The position numbers and the translations under genes are program-made. A stretch of DNA of 64,000 bases from Chitinophagales bacterium (GTDB lineage Bacteria > Bacteroidota > Bacteroidia > Chitinophagales > Saprospiraceae). Shown here in pieces: positions 17,502 through 25,636 of this stretch. The notes beneath the pieces were generated by a model that was given only the letters and a program-made list of their open reading frames with translations, did no database searches and was not told the DNA's origin. Numbering within the stretch: the first letter of the stretch is position 1; each line of letters begins with the position of its first letter. The stretch lies in NCBI GenBank assembly GCA_013298845.1, contig JAAFJN010000004.1, forward strand, positions 216,747 to 280,746, read 5' to 3'.

Positions 17502-19823
17502 CTACAACCCAGCAATCACAATTCGACCCGTCGCTACTTCTCCGGTTTGGGTCACCAGCCTAAACGAATAAGTACCGGCCGGAATCCCATCTAATTTCAG
17601 GAGAAAGACGTTGTTGTTAAACGACTGACCCAAAACCCGGCGTCCCCATAAATCAAACACTTCAACCATGCCCTCATGTGCATGAGGGCTTTTCAAATGA
17701 ATGTTCAATTGCGTCGTAGCCGGTACAGGAAAAACGTCCAGAGCCAATTCATTGCCGTTAAAAGACGTTTCGGGTAACGATACCAACAACGTCTCTATGG
17801 TATGAAGGGTGTAATTAGTCATGACGGGAAGGTTGAAGTCAAAATAAATACCGGCGCGATTTTTAATGGTAGTGCCGTCGGGTAAATTGGCTTGGGGCCG
17901 CATTGAAAAACGAACAAATCCGTGCGAAAGGGCCTCATTAACGGTACTATCTGGCAGCATAATATTGTTAAAACTAAACCGGAGTGTTTTCCCTTCCAAA
18001 TAAACATTGCAAGGGTGGCTACTACCCAAAAACCGAAATGTTGACGGATTAAGTTCGGCCGCCAGCGTATCAAGAATGTAAAGGTTGACGGCAGTATCAG
18101 TGCCGGTATTTTGGAATCGTATCAAATACTCCAGCGGGTGGTCGCGACCGATTAAGTGGTTTTCGCCCACTCCTTTGGGAAAACCTTGCTTATCGTTGGG
18201 ATCAAAAGATCCTTTGTTCTCGGTACACTCCTCATCATCGCTGGGCGTAAGGGAATACTGGGGAAATGAAGTAATATACCCGAGACTAAAAGAACCACTA
18301 CCATTGTTGCCGCATCGCTCCACCGCATCGCTGGCCCACAGGCTCCACGGATGCCCTTCGGGTTGTGCTACTTCGAGTCGCCAGGTGGAACCATTCGCCA
18401 ACACCGATATCACAGTAGATTCGCCGTGCCCCAGTTGAATATTTCCGTTCATCATTTGAATAACAATATCTTCAATAACTACGTATTCCACCGGAGCCGT
18501 CATACCTATGCCCGTATTGGTAATCGTAAATTCAATGTAATCACCGTCGCAACGGCCCTCTACTTCCAAATTTGCGTATCCGGCCAAACCGGGCAAACAC
18601 AAAGTATCCGGGTACATGTGCACGTTAGAGCAATGTGTTTGGCCCAAAACCGCATCGCAACTAACCTGTACTTCCACCGTAAACTGCCCGCAAAAACCGC
18701 TCGGAACATCGCCTAAATCAAATTGATACGTGGTATCGCTGCCCGTAGTAGAAAATGTGTAATTCTGGTCCGAACCGATAAAGTATAAAAAAGAGTCGAG
18801 TTGAAGTTCGACAAAGGCATCTTCAGCAACCGAAGTGCCGGTATTACAATAATGAATGGTATAATAGTTTCCTGCAAAACAGCGCCGCAAACCAGCAACC
18901 GAAAGTTGTACTTCCATCCGGGGGCAATCCGCCAACGGAACCGAGGCTAACGCGTATTCATACAATCCACCCGCCACCGGAAAAATGGACAAGGCGGTAC
19001 AGGTATCCCACAATTCGTTCTTCGGTAACAACCGCAAGGTACCAACGGCACCCGTAGGTACCTCGAGCACGTAATAGCCGTTGCTGTGGGTGATAGTCTG
19101 GTAGATTTGATTGTTCGTTTCGACCTGTACCATCCAACCGATTAAGGGCAATTCGGTACTGTCGGCCACACAGTTGGCATTATCATCGCGTCGTGCGATA
19201 CCCTGATACGTGGCGCTGTTATTATTGTACAAATTCGTTTGAGCAGAAAAATCGATATCCCCCATTTTAATCCCCTCGAAATCTATATTGGGCAAATTTG
19301 TATTCAATGGGCCGATGACAATAGAATCGGGAAACTCAAAGGGATGAGCCGGGTCCGGAAAAATGTAGTTTCTGGGCCTGAATCGCCAACTGGGTTGGTT
19401 CGGGAAAGCACCTAATGTGCCGATTATTACTTCTCTCATCACCACCACGTCAAATGTATCAATGGTTTGATCATTGTTGACATCAGCGGCAACAAGTTGT
19501 AATGGCGTGGTGAAAGGTATCGTATTTTCAATGTGTCCACTCATCAGAAGAACATCCCAGGTACTGATCCCATTGAGTGGATAAAGATTATTCGACGGCC
19601 GGATGGTATAACTAAACCCGGACGGCACTTCTAATGAATACCCACCCCCACTTACGGTAAAAGTAGAATATACAACGCCATTATCCGCAATGGCCTCTAT
19701 TTTGGTACCCGTCGGTGCTGATACGTGCCCCGATAGTACAAAGATTTGTTGAGCATTCAAATTGTAGGCGGCAACCCAGCAAAGTCCGAAAATTGCCATT
19801 AATTTAATGATAAACTTGTTCAT
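17502..19823 (-). CDS. secreted multidomain protein with dockerin-like segment and T9SS type A sorting domain
   Basis: The 773-residue protein starts at ATG 19823 (signal peptide ending YNLNAQQ); an upstream in-frame ATG at 19889 adds a non-hydrophobic extension. Near residue 115 a dockerin type I-like calcium loop is visible (ADVNNDQTIDTFDVVVMREV). Several Ig-like repeats follow. Around 540-690 lies the DUF11/DUF7619-type repeat domain with SFDPNDKQGFPKGVG and YLIRFQNTGTDTAVN. The last 80 residues are a type A sorting domain (LDVFPVPATTQLNIHL, VFDLWGRRVL, IPAGTYSFRLV). It should be exported by the T9SS and anchored on the surface or released. Adhesion is a guess. Confidence 0.82.
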   Translation of the reverse strand: MNKFIIKLMAIFGLCWVAAYNLNAQQIFVLSGHVSAPTGTKIEAIADNGVVYSTFTVSGGGYSLEVPSGFSYTIRPSNNLYPLNGISTWDVLLMSGHIENTIPFTTPLQLVAADVNNDQTIDTFDVVVMREVIIGTLGAFPNQPSWRFRPRNYIFPDPAHPFEFPDSIVIGPLNTNLPNIDFEGIKMGDIDFSAQTNLYNNNSATYQGIARRDDNANCVADSTELPLIGWMVQVETNNQIYQTITHSNGYYVLEVPTGAVGTLRLLPKNELWDTCTALSIFPVAGGLYEYALASVPLADCPRMEVQLSVAGLRRCFAGNYYTIHYCNTGTSVAEDAFVELQLDSFLYFIGSDQNYTFSTTGSDTTYQFDLGDVPSGFCGQFTVEVQVSCDAVLGQTHCSNVHMYPDTLCLPGLAGYANLEVEGRCDGDYIEFTITNTGIGMTAPVEYVVIEDIVIQMMNGNIQLGHGESTVISVLANGSTWRLEVAQPEGHPWSLWASDAVERCGNNGSGSFSLGYITSFPQYSLTPSDDEECTENKGSFDPNDKQGFPKGVGENHLIGRDHPLEYLIRFQNTGTDTAVNLYILDTLAAELNPSTFRFLGSSHPCNVYLEGKTLRFSFNNIMLPDSTVNEALSHGFVRFSMRPQANLPDGTTIKNRAGIYFDFNLPVMTNYTLHTIETLLVSLPETSFNGNELALDVFPVPATTQLNIHLKSPHAHEGMVEVFDLWGRRVLGQSFNNNVFLLKLDGIPAGTYSFRLVTQTGEVATGRIVIAGL

Positions 19824-19893
19824 GAGCGAAACCTTTTTATTTATTTTCAATGCAAAAGTCACAGTGAAATGCGTTACCCGCAAATACAAAAAT

Positions 19894-19976
19894 TTAATTT
19901 TGTCAACTCAATTTTTTAGAATTAAAGGCTAAATATTTGAAAATCAATTTTTAACAAGTTAATTTTGTCAACTCAA
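19894..19976. repeat. 18-bp direct repeat in a divergent promoter region
   Basis: TTAATTTTGTCAACTCAA occurs at 19894-19911 and again at 19959-19976, 65 bp apart, in the short region between the divergent genes starting at 19823 (minus) and 20002 (plus). The downstream copy contains the -7 box of the plus-strand gene, so the repeat could be a protein-binding site. Confidence 0.6.
19936..19967 (+). promoter_or_regulatory. Bacteroidota-type promoter for the gene at 20002
   Basis: TTTG (19936-19939) and TAATTTTG (19960-19967) are separated by 20 bp, a near-perfect match to the Bacteroidota TTTG/TAnnTTTG promoter. The start codon is 35 bp downstream. Confidence 0.65.
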
Positions 19977-20001
19977 ATTTACTAATTCTTACCATCGCAA
20001 C

Positions 20002-21402
20002 ATGGAAAAAAGTCTGTTGGCGCGTTTACTGATTAGCCTGAATGCCCCTGAACTGAGTCGTTTGGATAAATTTATCCAGAGTCCATATTTCAACAACCGC
20101 ACCGAAGTTGTTAAACTTTGTCAGGTATTGGTCCAATATAACCGAAAAGGGAAAGAATGGCCCAACAAGACCATCCTTTTCCAGCAAATTTTTGGCGAAA
20201 AGCCTTTTGATGACCATCGTTTACGGGTAACAATGAGTTTTTTATACCAACTTATTTGCCGTTTTATCAGCCTGGAAACCTTGGAAAGCGATGCCGCCGC
20301 GCAACAAAGAGCCTTGGCCTTGGCGTTACGGAGCCGAAACCTCCCTGAACGCGCCGCAAAAGCCTTGCAACAAGCCCGTACAGTGGCGGCCGACGCGCCG
20401 CATCAAAACGCCGATGCTTTGGAACGTCAGTACCAACTGGCACTGGACCAATACCGGGCAGCGGTGGATAATTTCCAACCCGAAACTTCGGATTTGAAAG
20501 CGCTTACGCAACAACTTGACGATACTTACCTGGCGCGCAAACTTTGGCAAGCTTGTTTTACCCATTCGCACAGTACCATGTACAATACCCAATTTGACCA
20601 CGGGCTATTGTACGCTACTTTACAATATGTATCCGAACACCCCGAAAAACTCCAAATGCCCGCCATCGGCCTTTATTACTATTGTTATCTGGCCTTGACT
20701 CAACCCACCGAAATTGTTCATTTCAGAACTTTTATGCAAATTTTCAAGGCGCACAGTGCCGTTTTCCCCAACGATGAATTACGCGATATTTTTGTATTAG
20801 CCCTCAATTTTTGCAGCCGACAGTACAATGCCGGTAACCAAAACTACCTACGCGAACAGTTTGATCTTTATAGGGAAGGGCTGGATAGGGGATTTTTCCT
20901 CACCGATGGTACGTTGGCACCTTATACCTACACCAATGCCGCCACCATTGGCCTTATTTTAGGGGAACTTGCCTGGGTCGAACAATTTGTTGAAACCTAC
21001 GCTGCAGTATTACGTCCCGAATACCGCAATGGTTTGTACCATTTTAATCTTGCGCGGTTGGCCTATCGGCAACAAAACTTAGGCAAGGCGTTACAACTAC
21101 TGCAAAAAGCCGATTATAAAGATCAAATGTTACATCTGGCGGCTAAAACACTACAAACCAAAATTTATTATGAACTGGGCGAATGGGATGTATTGACCTC
21201 CCATCTCCAGGCTTTTAAAGCATTCTTACAACGCCGACATAAAATAGGTTATCATCGCGACAACTATCTGCATCTCATTTATTTTATGGGGAAATTACTC
21301 GAGTTTGGAGGGCAGGACAAAAAAGGCCGCCAGCAACTACGGGAAACCATTCTTGCAACAAAAGGAGTGGCGGAAAAAGAGTGGTTATTGCATCAGTTAT
21401 AA
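20002..21402 (+). CDS. helical-repeat hypothetical protein
   Basis: The 466-residue protein has no signal peptide and no membrane segment. It is nearly all helical, with TPR-like amphipathic pairs along its length (for example FNLARLAYRQQNLGKALQLL and QTKIYYELGEWDVLTSHLQA). Its start, ARLLISLNAPELSRLDKFIQ, and the phrase SPYFNNR resemble long cytoplasmic hypothetical proteins repeated many times in Saprospiraceae-type genomes. Function is unknown; a scaffold role is only suggested by the fold. It has its own promoter. Confidence 0.7.
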   Translation: MEKSLLARLLISLNAPELSRLDKFIQSPYFNNRTEVVKLCQVLVQYNRKGKEWPNKTILFQQIFGEKPFDDHRLRVTMSFLYQLICRFISLETLESDAAAQQRALALALRSRNLPERAAKALQQARTVAADAPHQNADALERQYQLALDQYRAAVDNFQPETSDLKALTQQLDDTYLARKLWQACFTHSHSTMYNTQFDHGLLYATLQYVSEHPEKLQMPAIGLYYYCYLALTQPTEIVHFRTFMQIFKAHSAVFPNDELRDIFVLALNFCSRQYNAGNQNYLREQFDLYREGLDRGFFLTDGTLAPYTYTNAATIGLILGELAWVEQFVETYAAVLRPEYRNGLYHFNLARLAYRQQNLGKALQLLQKADYKDQMLHLAAKTLQTKIYYELGEWDVLTSHLQAFKAFLQRRHKIGYHRDNYLHLIYFMGKLLEFGGQDKKGRQQLRETILATKGVAEKEWLLHQL

Positions 21403-21448
21403 AAAAAGTCCTGCGTATAGGGCGGTAAGCACGCTATACGCAGGACTT
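21401..21448 (-). terminator. intrinsic terminator of the minus-strand barrel gene
   Basis: A perfect 15-bp stem, AAGTCCTGCGTATAG (21406-21420) with CTATACGCAGGACTT (21434-21448), has a 13-nt loop. Read on the minus strand it is followed by seven T (21401-21407). It may also slow transcription arriving from the plus-strand gene. Confidence 0.8.
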
Positions 21449-21476
21449 CGCAACTAATATTCCTGATTTTACTACT

Positions 21477-22106
21477 TTATTTCACCAAAGCATAATTCAC
21501 GGCAAACGTGAAACTCATGGGGCGTTGTGAAAAACTATAACTGTCGCCGAGGAAGGTAATTTGATCACCAAATTTTTTGAAATTACCTTCAAAACGAAGA
21601 TCTGCTGATAAGCGGCCATTACCGACGGTCATACCACTTAACCAACCCCACGTTAACTGATCCCAAGTTTCTTGAAAACCATTCACATCACTTAAACCAG
21701 AATTACCGTTGAGAAAATAATTGGCTACCGGAGCAGCGTGAAAACGGAAAGGTCCCATTTTTACCCCAATAACCAAGGGAATCTGGAGGTTTTGGTAACT
21801 GCTGCGTTTGATGAGTGATTCACCAGTACCGGCCGCACTGACCACGTAATCGGTACGATTTGTTTGGAAATTCACCTCTGGCTGCAAATAAATACGGCGG
21901 CCAAAACGCATATAACCACCTACCAGGGTTCCGAATTTAACATCGTTGACGGCTACATCGTATGCCGTTTCGCCGCTACCAACGGTGATGCCTTTATATT
22001 GATCCTGGGGAGAGGTAATACCGGCTTTAAGGCCAAGAGAAAATTGAGCATTGGCGTTAAACGCGAAGGTGCAAAGAATGCAGGCTGTTATTACTACGTT
22101 TTTCAT
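21477..22106 (-). CDS. PorT-type outer-membrane beta-barrel protein
   Basis: The 209-residue protein has a clear signal peptide (MKNVVITACILCTFAFNANA). It then shows alternating beta strands typical of the small outer-membrane beta-barrel (PorT-like) family: FSLGLKAGITS, VGGYMRFGRRIYLQPEVNF, QIPLVIGVKMGPFRFHAAP, ending FTFAVNYALVK. Such barrels are numerous in Bacteroidota and mostly of unknown function. Only one family member, PorT, is tied to the T9SS, and this is not obviously PorT itself. The gene is monocistronic with a terminator at 21401-21448. Confidence 0.8.
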   Translation of the reverse strand: MKNVVITACILCTFAFNANAQFSLGLKAGITSPQDQYKGITVGSGETAYDVAVNDVKFGTLVGGYMRFGRRIYLQPEVNFQTNRTDYVVSAAGTGESLIKRSSYQNLQIPLVIGVKMGPFRFHAAPVANYFLNGNSGLSDVNGFQETWDQLTWGWLSGMTVGNGRLSADLRFEGNFKKFGDQITFLGDSYSFSQRPMSFTFAVNYALVK

Positions 22107-22193
22107 ATTCTTGTTGTATTTTGATGCTTAAACGCCCCCTCGAAAAAATAAATTACTCCATGCCCCTTCTCTTAACGCCCCTTTAACGGGTAC

Positions 22194-22280
22194 GGGCAGA
22201 CCTCGTGCCTGCCCTATTATGCACATGCACTTATTTTACCACCGGGCAACGAGGACAGGCAGGCACGAGGCCTGCCCCTA
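22194..22280. repeat. inverted pair of GGGCAGGC-CTCGTG-GCCTGCCC elements
   Basis: Two copies of a GC-rich palindrome-like element lie in the 170-bp gap: GGGCAGACCTCGTGCCTGCCC (22194-22214, 21 bp) and, in inverted orientation, AGGCACGAGGCCTGCCCCTA (22261-22280). The second supplies the stop codon of the downstream minus-strand TPM gene. Related copies lie at 36398-36421 and 36458-36479. Confidence 0.65.
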
Positions 22281-23144
22281 CCAGTCGCCGCCGGCGCCGC
22301 CACCGCCGAACGACCCGCCACCAAATGATCCACCGCCAAAACCACCGCCGCTACCGCCGCCCCAACCACCGCTGGAACCACCGCCGCCACCGATCCACCA
22401 CGTTCCACCACTTCGCCCCCGACGGGACGGATACGGATCTTCGTAGGTATCGCTGTCGTTGTTGGTGTACCACCGACCGTTTTTGCGCATTTGGCGCATC
22501 CGATAACGGATAATTAGGAAAATAATTAAAAATACAACGAGCACAAACAAAAGGCCCGCCATATCACCAGTATCATCTTGTTGTGGGTCGCGGACAAATT
22601 CGCTGCCCAATTCCAGCATAATATCGTTAATACCGGCATCAATACCCTGATAATAACGTTTATCCCGAAAATAAGGCCCCATGGTGTTGCGAATAATTTG
22701 CCCGGCCGCAAGGTCGGTCAAACCACCTTCGGCACCGTAACCGGTTGCGATAAATACGCCCCGATCGGGTTGTTCCGTTTTAATTAACATCACCACCCCA
22801 TTATTTTTTTTCTTATCCCCAATTCCCCATTTATTGCCCAATTCAAAAGCGTAAGAAGCCCGGTCATAATCGCCCAAATCGGGGCGGATCATCACCACAA
22901 TTTGGGTAGAGGTGCTATCCCAGTAGCGGCGCAACTTGTATTCCAACTGTGATTTTTCGCTACCCGAAAGCCAACCAGCGTAATCGTGCACGTACACCGC
23001 GGGATCGGGCTTGGGCGGGATTACATTACCGCCGGTTTGTGCAGATAACGTATTGTGCACCAGCAGCAGGGCAATTGCGAGGTACAATCCTCCCAAAATA
23101 CGCCTGGTAGTCCGCCAAAGGGGGTCAGACGGTTGCTTAACCAT
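22278..23144 (-). CDS. TPM-domain membrane protein with Gly-rich tail
   Basis: The 288-residue protein begins at ATG 23144, inside the last codons of the upstream TPM gene (8-nt overlap). This start gives a signal peptide ending LSAQTGGN. The TPM domain (about 40-175) contains VYVHDYAGWLSGSEKSQLE and IFIATGYGAEGG-like signatures. A membrane helix (about 190-212) is followed by a basic segment and a Gly/Ser-rich tail of about 60 residues ending GGAGGDW. TPM proteins have been linked to photosystem repair phosphatase activity in plants and to membrane quality control in bacteria; the activity here is unproven. The neighbours LemA and a second TPM protein form a recurrent cluster. Confidence 0.85.
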   Translation of the reverse strand: MVKQPSDPLWRTTRRILGGLYLAIALLLVHNTLSAQTGGNVIPPKPDPAVYVHDYAGWLSGSEKSQLEYKLRRYWDSTSTQIVVMIRPDLGDYDRASYAFELGNKWGIGDKKKNNGVVMLIKTEQPDRGVFIATGYGAEGGLTDLAAGQIIRNTMGPYFRDKRYYQGIDAGINDIMLELGSEFVRDPQQDDTGDMAGLLFVLVVFLIIFLIIRYRMRQMRKNGRWYTNNDSDTYEDPYPSRRGRSGGTWWIGGGGGSSGGWGGGSGGGFGGGSFGGGSFGGGGAGGDW

Positions 23145-23565
23145 AAATAATGTCATTGGGTAGTTCATCGGGGTTGTCGTTCTTGTTGGCAGGGAAATGT
23201 TGTTTAAGCACCTTGCCGATTTCACCAATTACTGCGCAGATGCCCTCGCAGGGTTCGTCCTTTTGAAGGTAACTGCGCAGTAATTGTTTTTCATTTTTCC
23301 AAAAAAGTGGACCGGCTTTTTGGTGCATATTGGCATCCCCCCAAATGGCAAACTGGCGGGATTTATCGGCCAAGTAAATCAACACTGCGTTCCGTTCACG
23401 GGTATTGTGCATACCGTTTTGAACAAACAAAGTCGCCGCTCGTTCCAGCGGGTCGTCGTAATCACAAAATTCTTCGATATACACCCTTATTTCACCCGAT
23501 GTGTGGCGTTCGGCGGCATAAATGGCCTGCACAATAAGAGATTCTTCTTTTTTGGAGAAAAACAT
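23137..23565 (-). CDS. short TPM-domain protein
   Basis: The 142-residue protein is a stand-alone TPM domain without signal peptide: VQAIYAAERHTSGEIRVYIEEFC, AVLIYLADKSRQFAIWGD and a helical C-terminus. It overlaps the secreted TPM gene by 8 nt and starts 12 bp after the LemA stop codon, so LemA, short TPM and long TPM are one transcription unit. In Bacteroidota this trio is commonly conserved. The two TPM proteins probably act on opposite sides of the membrane or form a complex; this is inference. Confidence 0.85.
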   Translation of the reverse strand: MFFSKKEESLIVQAIYAAERHTSGEIRVYIEEFCDYDDPLERAATLFVQNGMHNTRERNAVLIYLADKSRQFAIWGDANMHQKAGPLFWKNEKQLLRSYLQKDEPCEGICAVIGEIGKVLKQHFPANKNDNPDELPNDIIYG

Positions 23566-23577
23566 GGATGATGGCGT

Positions 23578-24174
23578 TTAAAACTTCACCGTAGGTGCTT
23601 TTTCGGCACCTTGTTGTGATTGGAAATATGGTTTTGGCGTAAAACCGAACATACCGGCAAACAAAGCCATTGGGAAACGACGAATACTGGAATTGTATCC
23701 ATTCACCGACTCGTTAAAGTTTTTGCGTTCCACGGCAATGCGATTTTCGGTGCCTTCCAACTGTTTTTGCAAATCCATAAAATTGGCGTTTGCTTTTAAA
23801 TCCGGGTAACGCTCTACCGATACCAATAACCGGCCCAACGCACTGGAAAGTCCTTGTTGCGTTTGGTCAAAGTTTTTTAACGACTCCTCGGTCATATTGC
23901 TGGGGTCAATCGTTACTGCGGTTGCTTTTGAACGCGCTTCAATAACAGCGGTGATGGTTTCTTTTTCAAAATTGGCGTACCCCTGCACGGTGCTGACCAG
24001 GTTTGGAATCAAATCGGAGCGTCGCTGGTATTGGTTTTCTACCTGCGACCACGCTTTTTTTACACCCTCGTCTAAGCCAACGGCGGTATTGTACGAGCCA
24101 CACATACTGAATACGAGGACAACAACAAGGCCCAAGACAATCAAGGGCATAAATTTGCGCAAATCAAAGTTCAT
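23578..24174 (-). CDS. LemA family protein
   Basis: The 198-residue protein has one N-terminal membrane segment (MPLIVLGLVVVLVFSMCGSY, residues about 9-28). The rest is a long helical bundle with the LemA hallmark sequence VKKAWSQVENQYQRRSDLIPNLV in the first third and FPMALFAGMFGF near the end. LemA proteins are inner-membrane anchored, with most of the chain exposed as a four-helix bundle; biochemical role is unknown. It is the first gene of the LemA-TPM-TPM set. The 97-bp gap to rlmH suggests a separate promoter. Confidence 0.9.
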   Translation of the reverse strand: MNFDLRKFMPLIVLGLVVVLVFSMCGSYNTAVGLDEGVKKAWSQVENQYQRRSDLIPNLVSTVQGYANFEKETITAVIEARSKATAVTIDPSNMTEESLKNFDQTQQGLSSALGRLLVSVERYPDLKANANFMDLQKQLEGTENRIAVERKNFNESVNGYNSSIRRFPMALFAGMFGFTPKPYFQSQQGAEKAPTVKF

Positions 24175-24271
24175 AATTCGATTTATTTTAAAGTTAAATA
24201 GTGGCGTAAAAATAAAAAAAATAGTGCAAACTGCCGCTAAAAATTCGAGGAAGGAGGGCGTTTACTCTACA

Positions 24272-24742
24272 TTATTCGTTGTGGTACTGCTCGCCGCGCA
24301 AAATCGTCATGGCGCGGTACAACTGCTCCAAAAAGAACAAACGCACCATTTGGTGGGAAAACGTAAGCGAACTGAGGGAAATCTGGGCGTTGGCCCGTTG
24401 ATAAATATCGGGAGAAAAGCCGAATGCACCACCAATTAAAAATACCATCCGGCGACGGGAATCTGAAAGGCGTTGCTCCATCCATTTGGAGAAAGCAACG
24501 GAAGTGAATTGTTGCCCCCTTTCATCCAACAGCACCAGATAATCATCGGGTTGCAATTTGGCCAAAATGAGTTTGGCTTCTTCGTTGCGCATCAGGTTAC
24601 CGTCGGTGGTTTTGATTTTGGCCGCCGGAATAATCACCATTCCAAAGGGCAGGTAATGGGTCAGCCTTTTTTCAAAAATAGCCATACCCGTTTCCAGATA
24701 AGGCGCACTCGTTTTTCCAATTGCCCACAGTTCGACGCGCAT
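24272..24742 (-). CDS. rlmH: 23S rRNA (pseudouridine1915-N3)-methyltransferase RlmH
   Basis: The 156-residue protein is a small SPOUT methyltransferase of normal length. It shows the SAM-binding knot motifs LLDERGQQFTSVAFSKWM, VFLIGGAFGF and the C-terminal SLSSLTFSHQMVRLFFLEQLYRA with YHNE at the end. RlmH methylates pseudouridine 1915 in helix 69 of 23S rRNA on assembled ribosomes. The start MRVELWAIGK lies 17 bp downstream of the NUDIX gene, so the two are likely co-transcribed. Confidence 0.95.
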   Translation of the reverse strand: MRVELWAIGKTSAPYLETGMAIFEKRLTHYLPFGMVIIPAAKIKTTDGNLMRNEEAKLILAKLQPDDYLVLLDERGQQFTSVAFSKWMEQRLSDSRRRMVFLIGGAFGFSPDIYQRANAQISLSSLTFSHQMVRLFFLEQLYRAMTILRGEQYHNE

Positions 24743-24759
24743 AAAATTGAAGTAACGGT

Positions 24760-25449
24760 TTAAAGATCAAAACTATAGCCCTGCTCCACAAACTGGCGAT
24801 AACGCTCTTGGTCGAACTGGTATAATTTGGCGGGGCGGTGCGCCACCCCTTCCTGGGTTTCGTCCAATTCTTCCAATAGGTTCATGGACAGTATTTTTTT
24901 GCGGAAATTACGTTTGTCTAATTCGGTTTCTAAAATGGATTCGTACAGTTGTTGTAATTCGGTAAGGGTAAACTTGGGCGGGAGTAATTCAAAACCAATG
25001 GGTGCCATTCGGACCCGGTATTTGAGTTGAATCAGGCAATCGTGCAAAATTTCGTTGTGGTCGAAAGCCAATTTGTCTAAATGGTGGATATTGTGCCAAC
25101 TGGCCCGTTGCGCAAAAGAAGCGGGTGTTGGTACAAAATCTTTGGTTTTTACCAGCGAATAAAAGGCGATGGTAATTACACGACCCAAAGGATGGCGATT
25201 CACCGCCCCAAATGCCCGAACTTGTTCCAAATAAACCCCTTTAAGCCCCGTCAATTGCTCTAATACCCGTTCGGCGGCCGTTTCCAGATTTTCGTTGGGG
25301 TACACCAAATCGCCGGGTAGCGCCCACATGCCTTTGAACGGCGGCGCGCCCCGTTGAATCAGGAGTACCTTTAAGTCACCTCCGTCAAATCCAAATATGA
25401 CATTATCTACCGAAAAAGCAGACTTAAAAAAACTATCAACTTCGCTCAT
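24760..25449 (-). CDS. NUDIX-domain protein with winged-helix C-terminus (NrtR-like)
   Basis: The 229-residue protein is started at MSEVDSFFKSAF (25449); a further upstream ATG at 25494 is less likely. An N-terminal NUDIX domain (about 12-140) carries GDLVYPNENLETAAERVLEQLTGL. The catalytic box is degenerate: the REUxEE glutamates read V, Q and L. The C-terminal 80 residues (about 145-229, with FTLTELQQLYESILETELDK) look like the winged helix of NrtR-type regulators. NrtR proteins sense ADP-ribose and control NAD metabolism. The substituted catalytic residues favour a ligand-sensing regulator over a hydrolase; target genes are not evident nearby. Confidence 0.78.
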   Translation of the reverse strand: MSEVDSFFKSAFSVDNVIFGFDGGDLKVLLIQRGAPPFKGMWALPGDLVYPNENLETAAERVLEQLTGLKGVYLEQVRAFGAVNRHPLGRVITIAFYSLVKTKDFVPTPASFAQRASWHNIHHLDKLAFDHNEILHDCLIQLKYRVRMAPIGFELLPPKFTLTELQQLYESILETELDKRNFRKKILSMNLLEELDETQEGVAHRPAKLYQFDQERYRQFVEQGYSFDL

Positions 25450-25636
25450 AGAGTGTACCGCTAAAAGGGAAAAGGTTTTAATTTGAAAGGCCAAATATAG
25501 GGTTATTGTATTTTGTACACCAAATAAAACAATCTCCTTTTTTCGATTTTAAAGGAATTTTGAAAATTAAATGACTTGCCGGGCGTATATTTTCATTTTT
25601 GCCTAACTTTGGCCTTTATTTTGCAGTACCCAATAT

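Noticed and set aside
22205..22513. Pro/Arg-rich plus-strand frames over the TPM tail
   Set aside because: They arise from the Gly-rich codons of the TPM protein read on the other strand and have no independent support.
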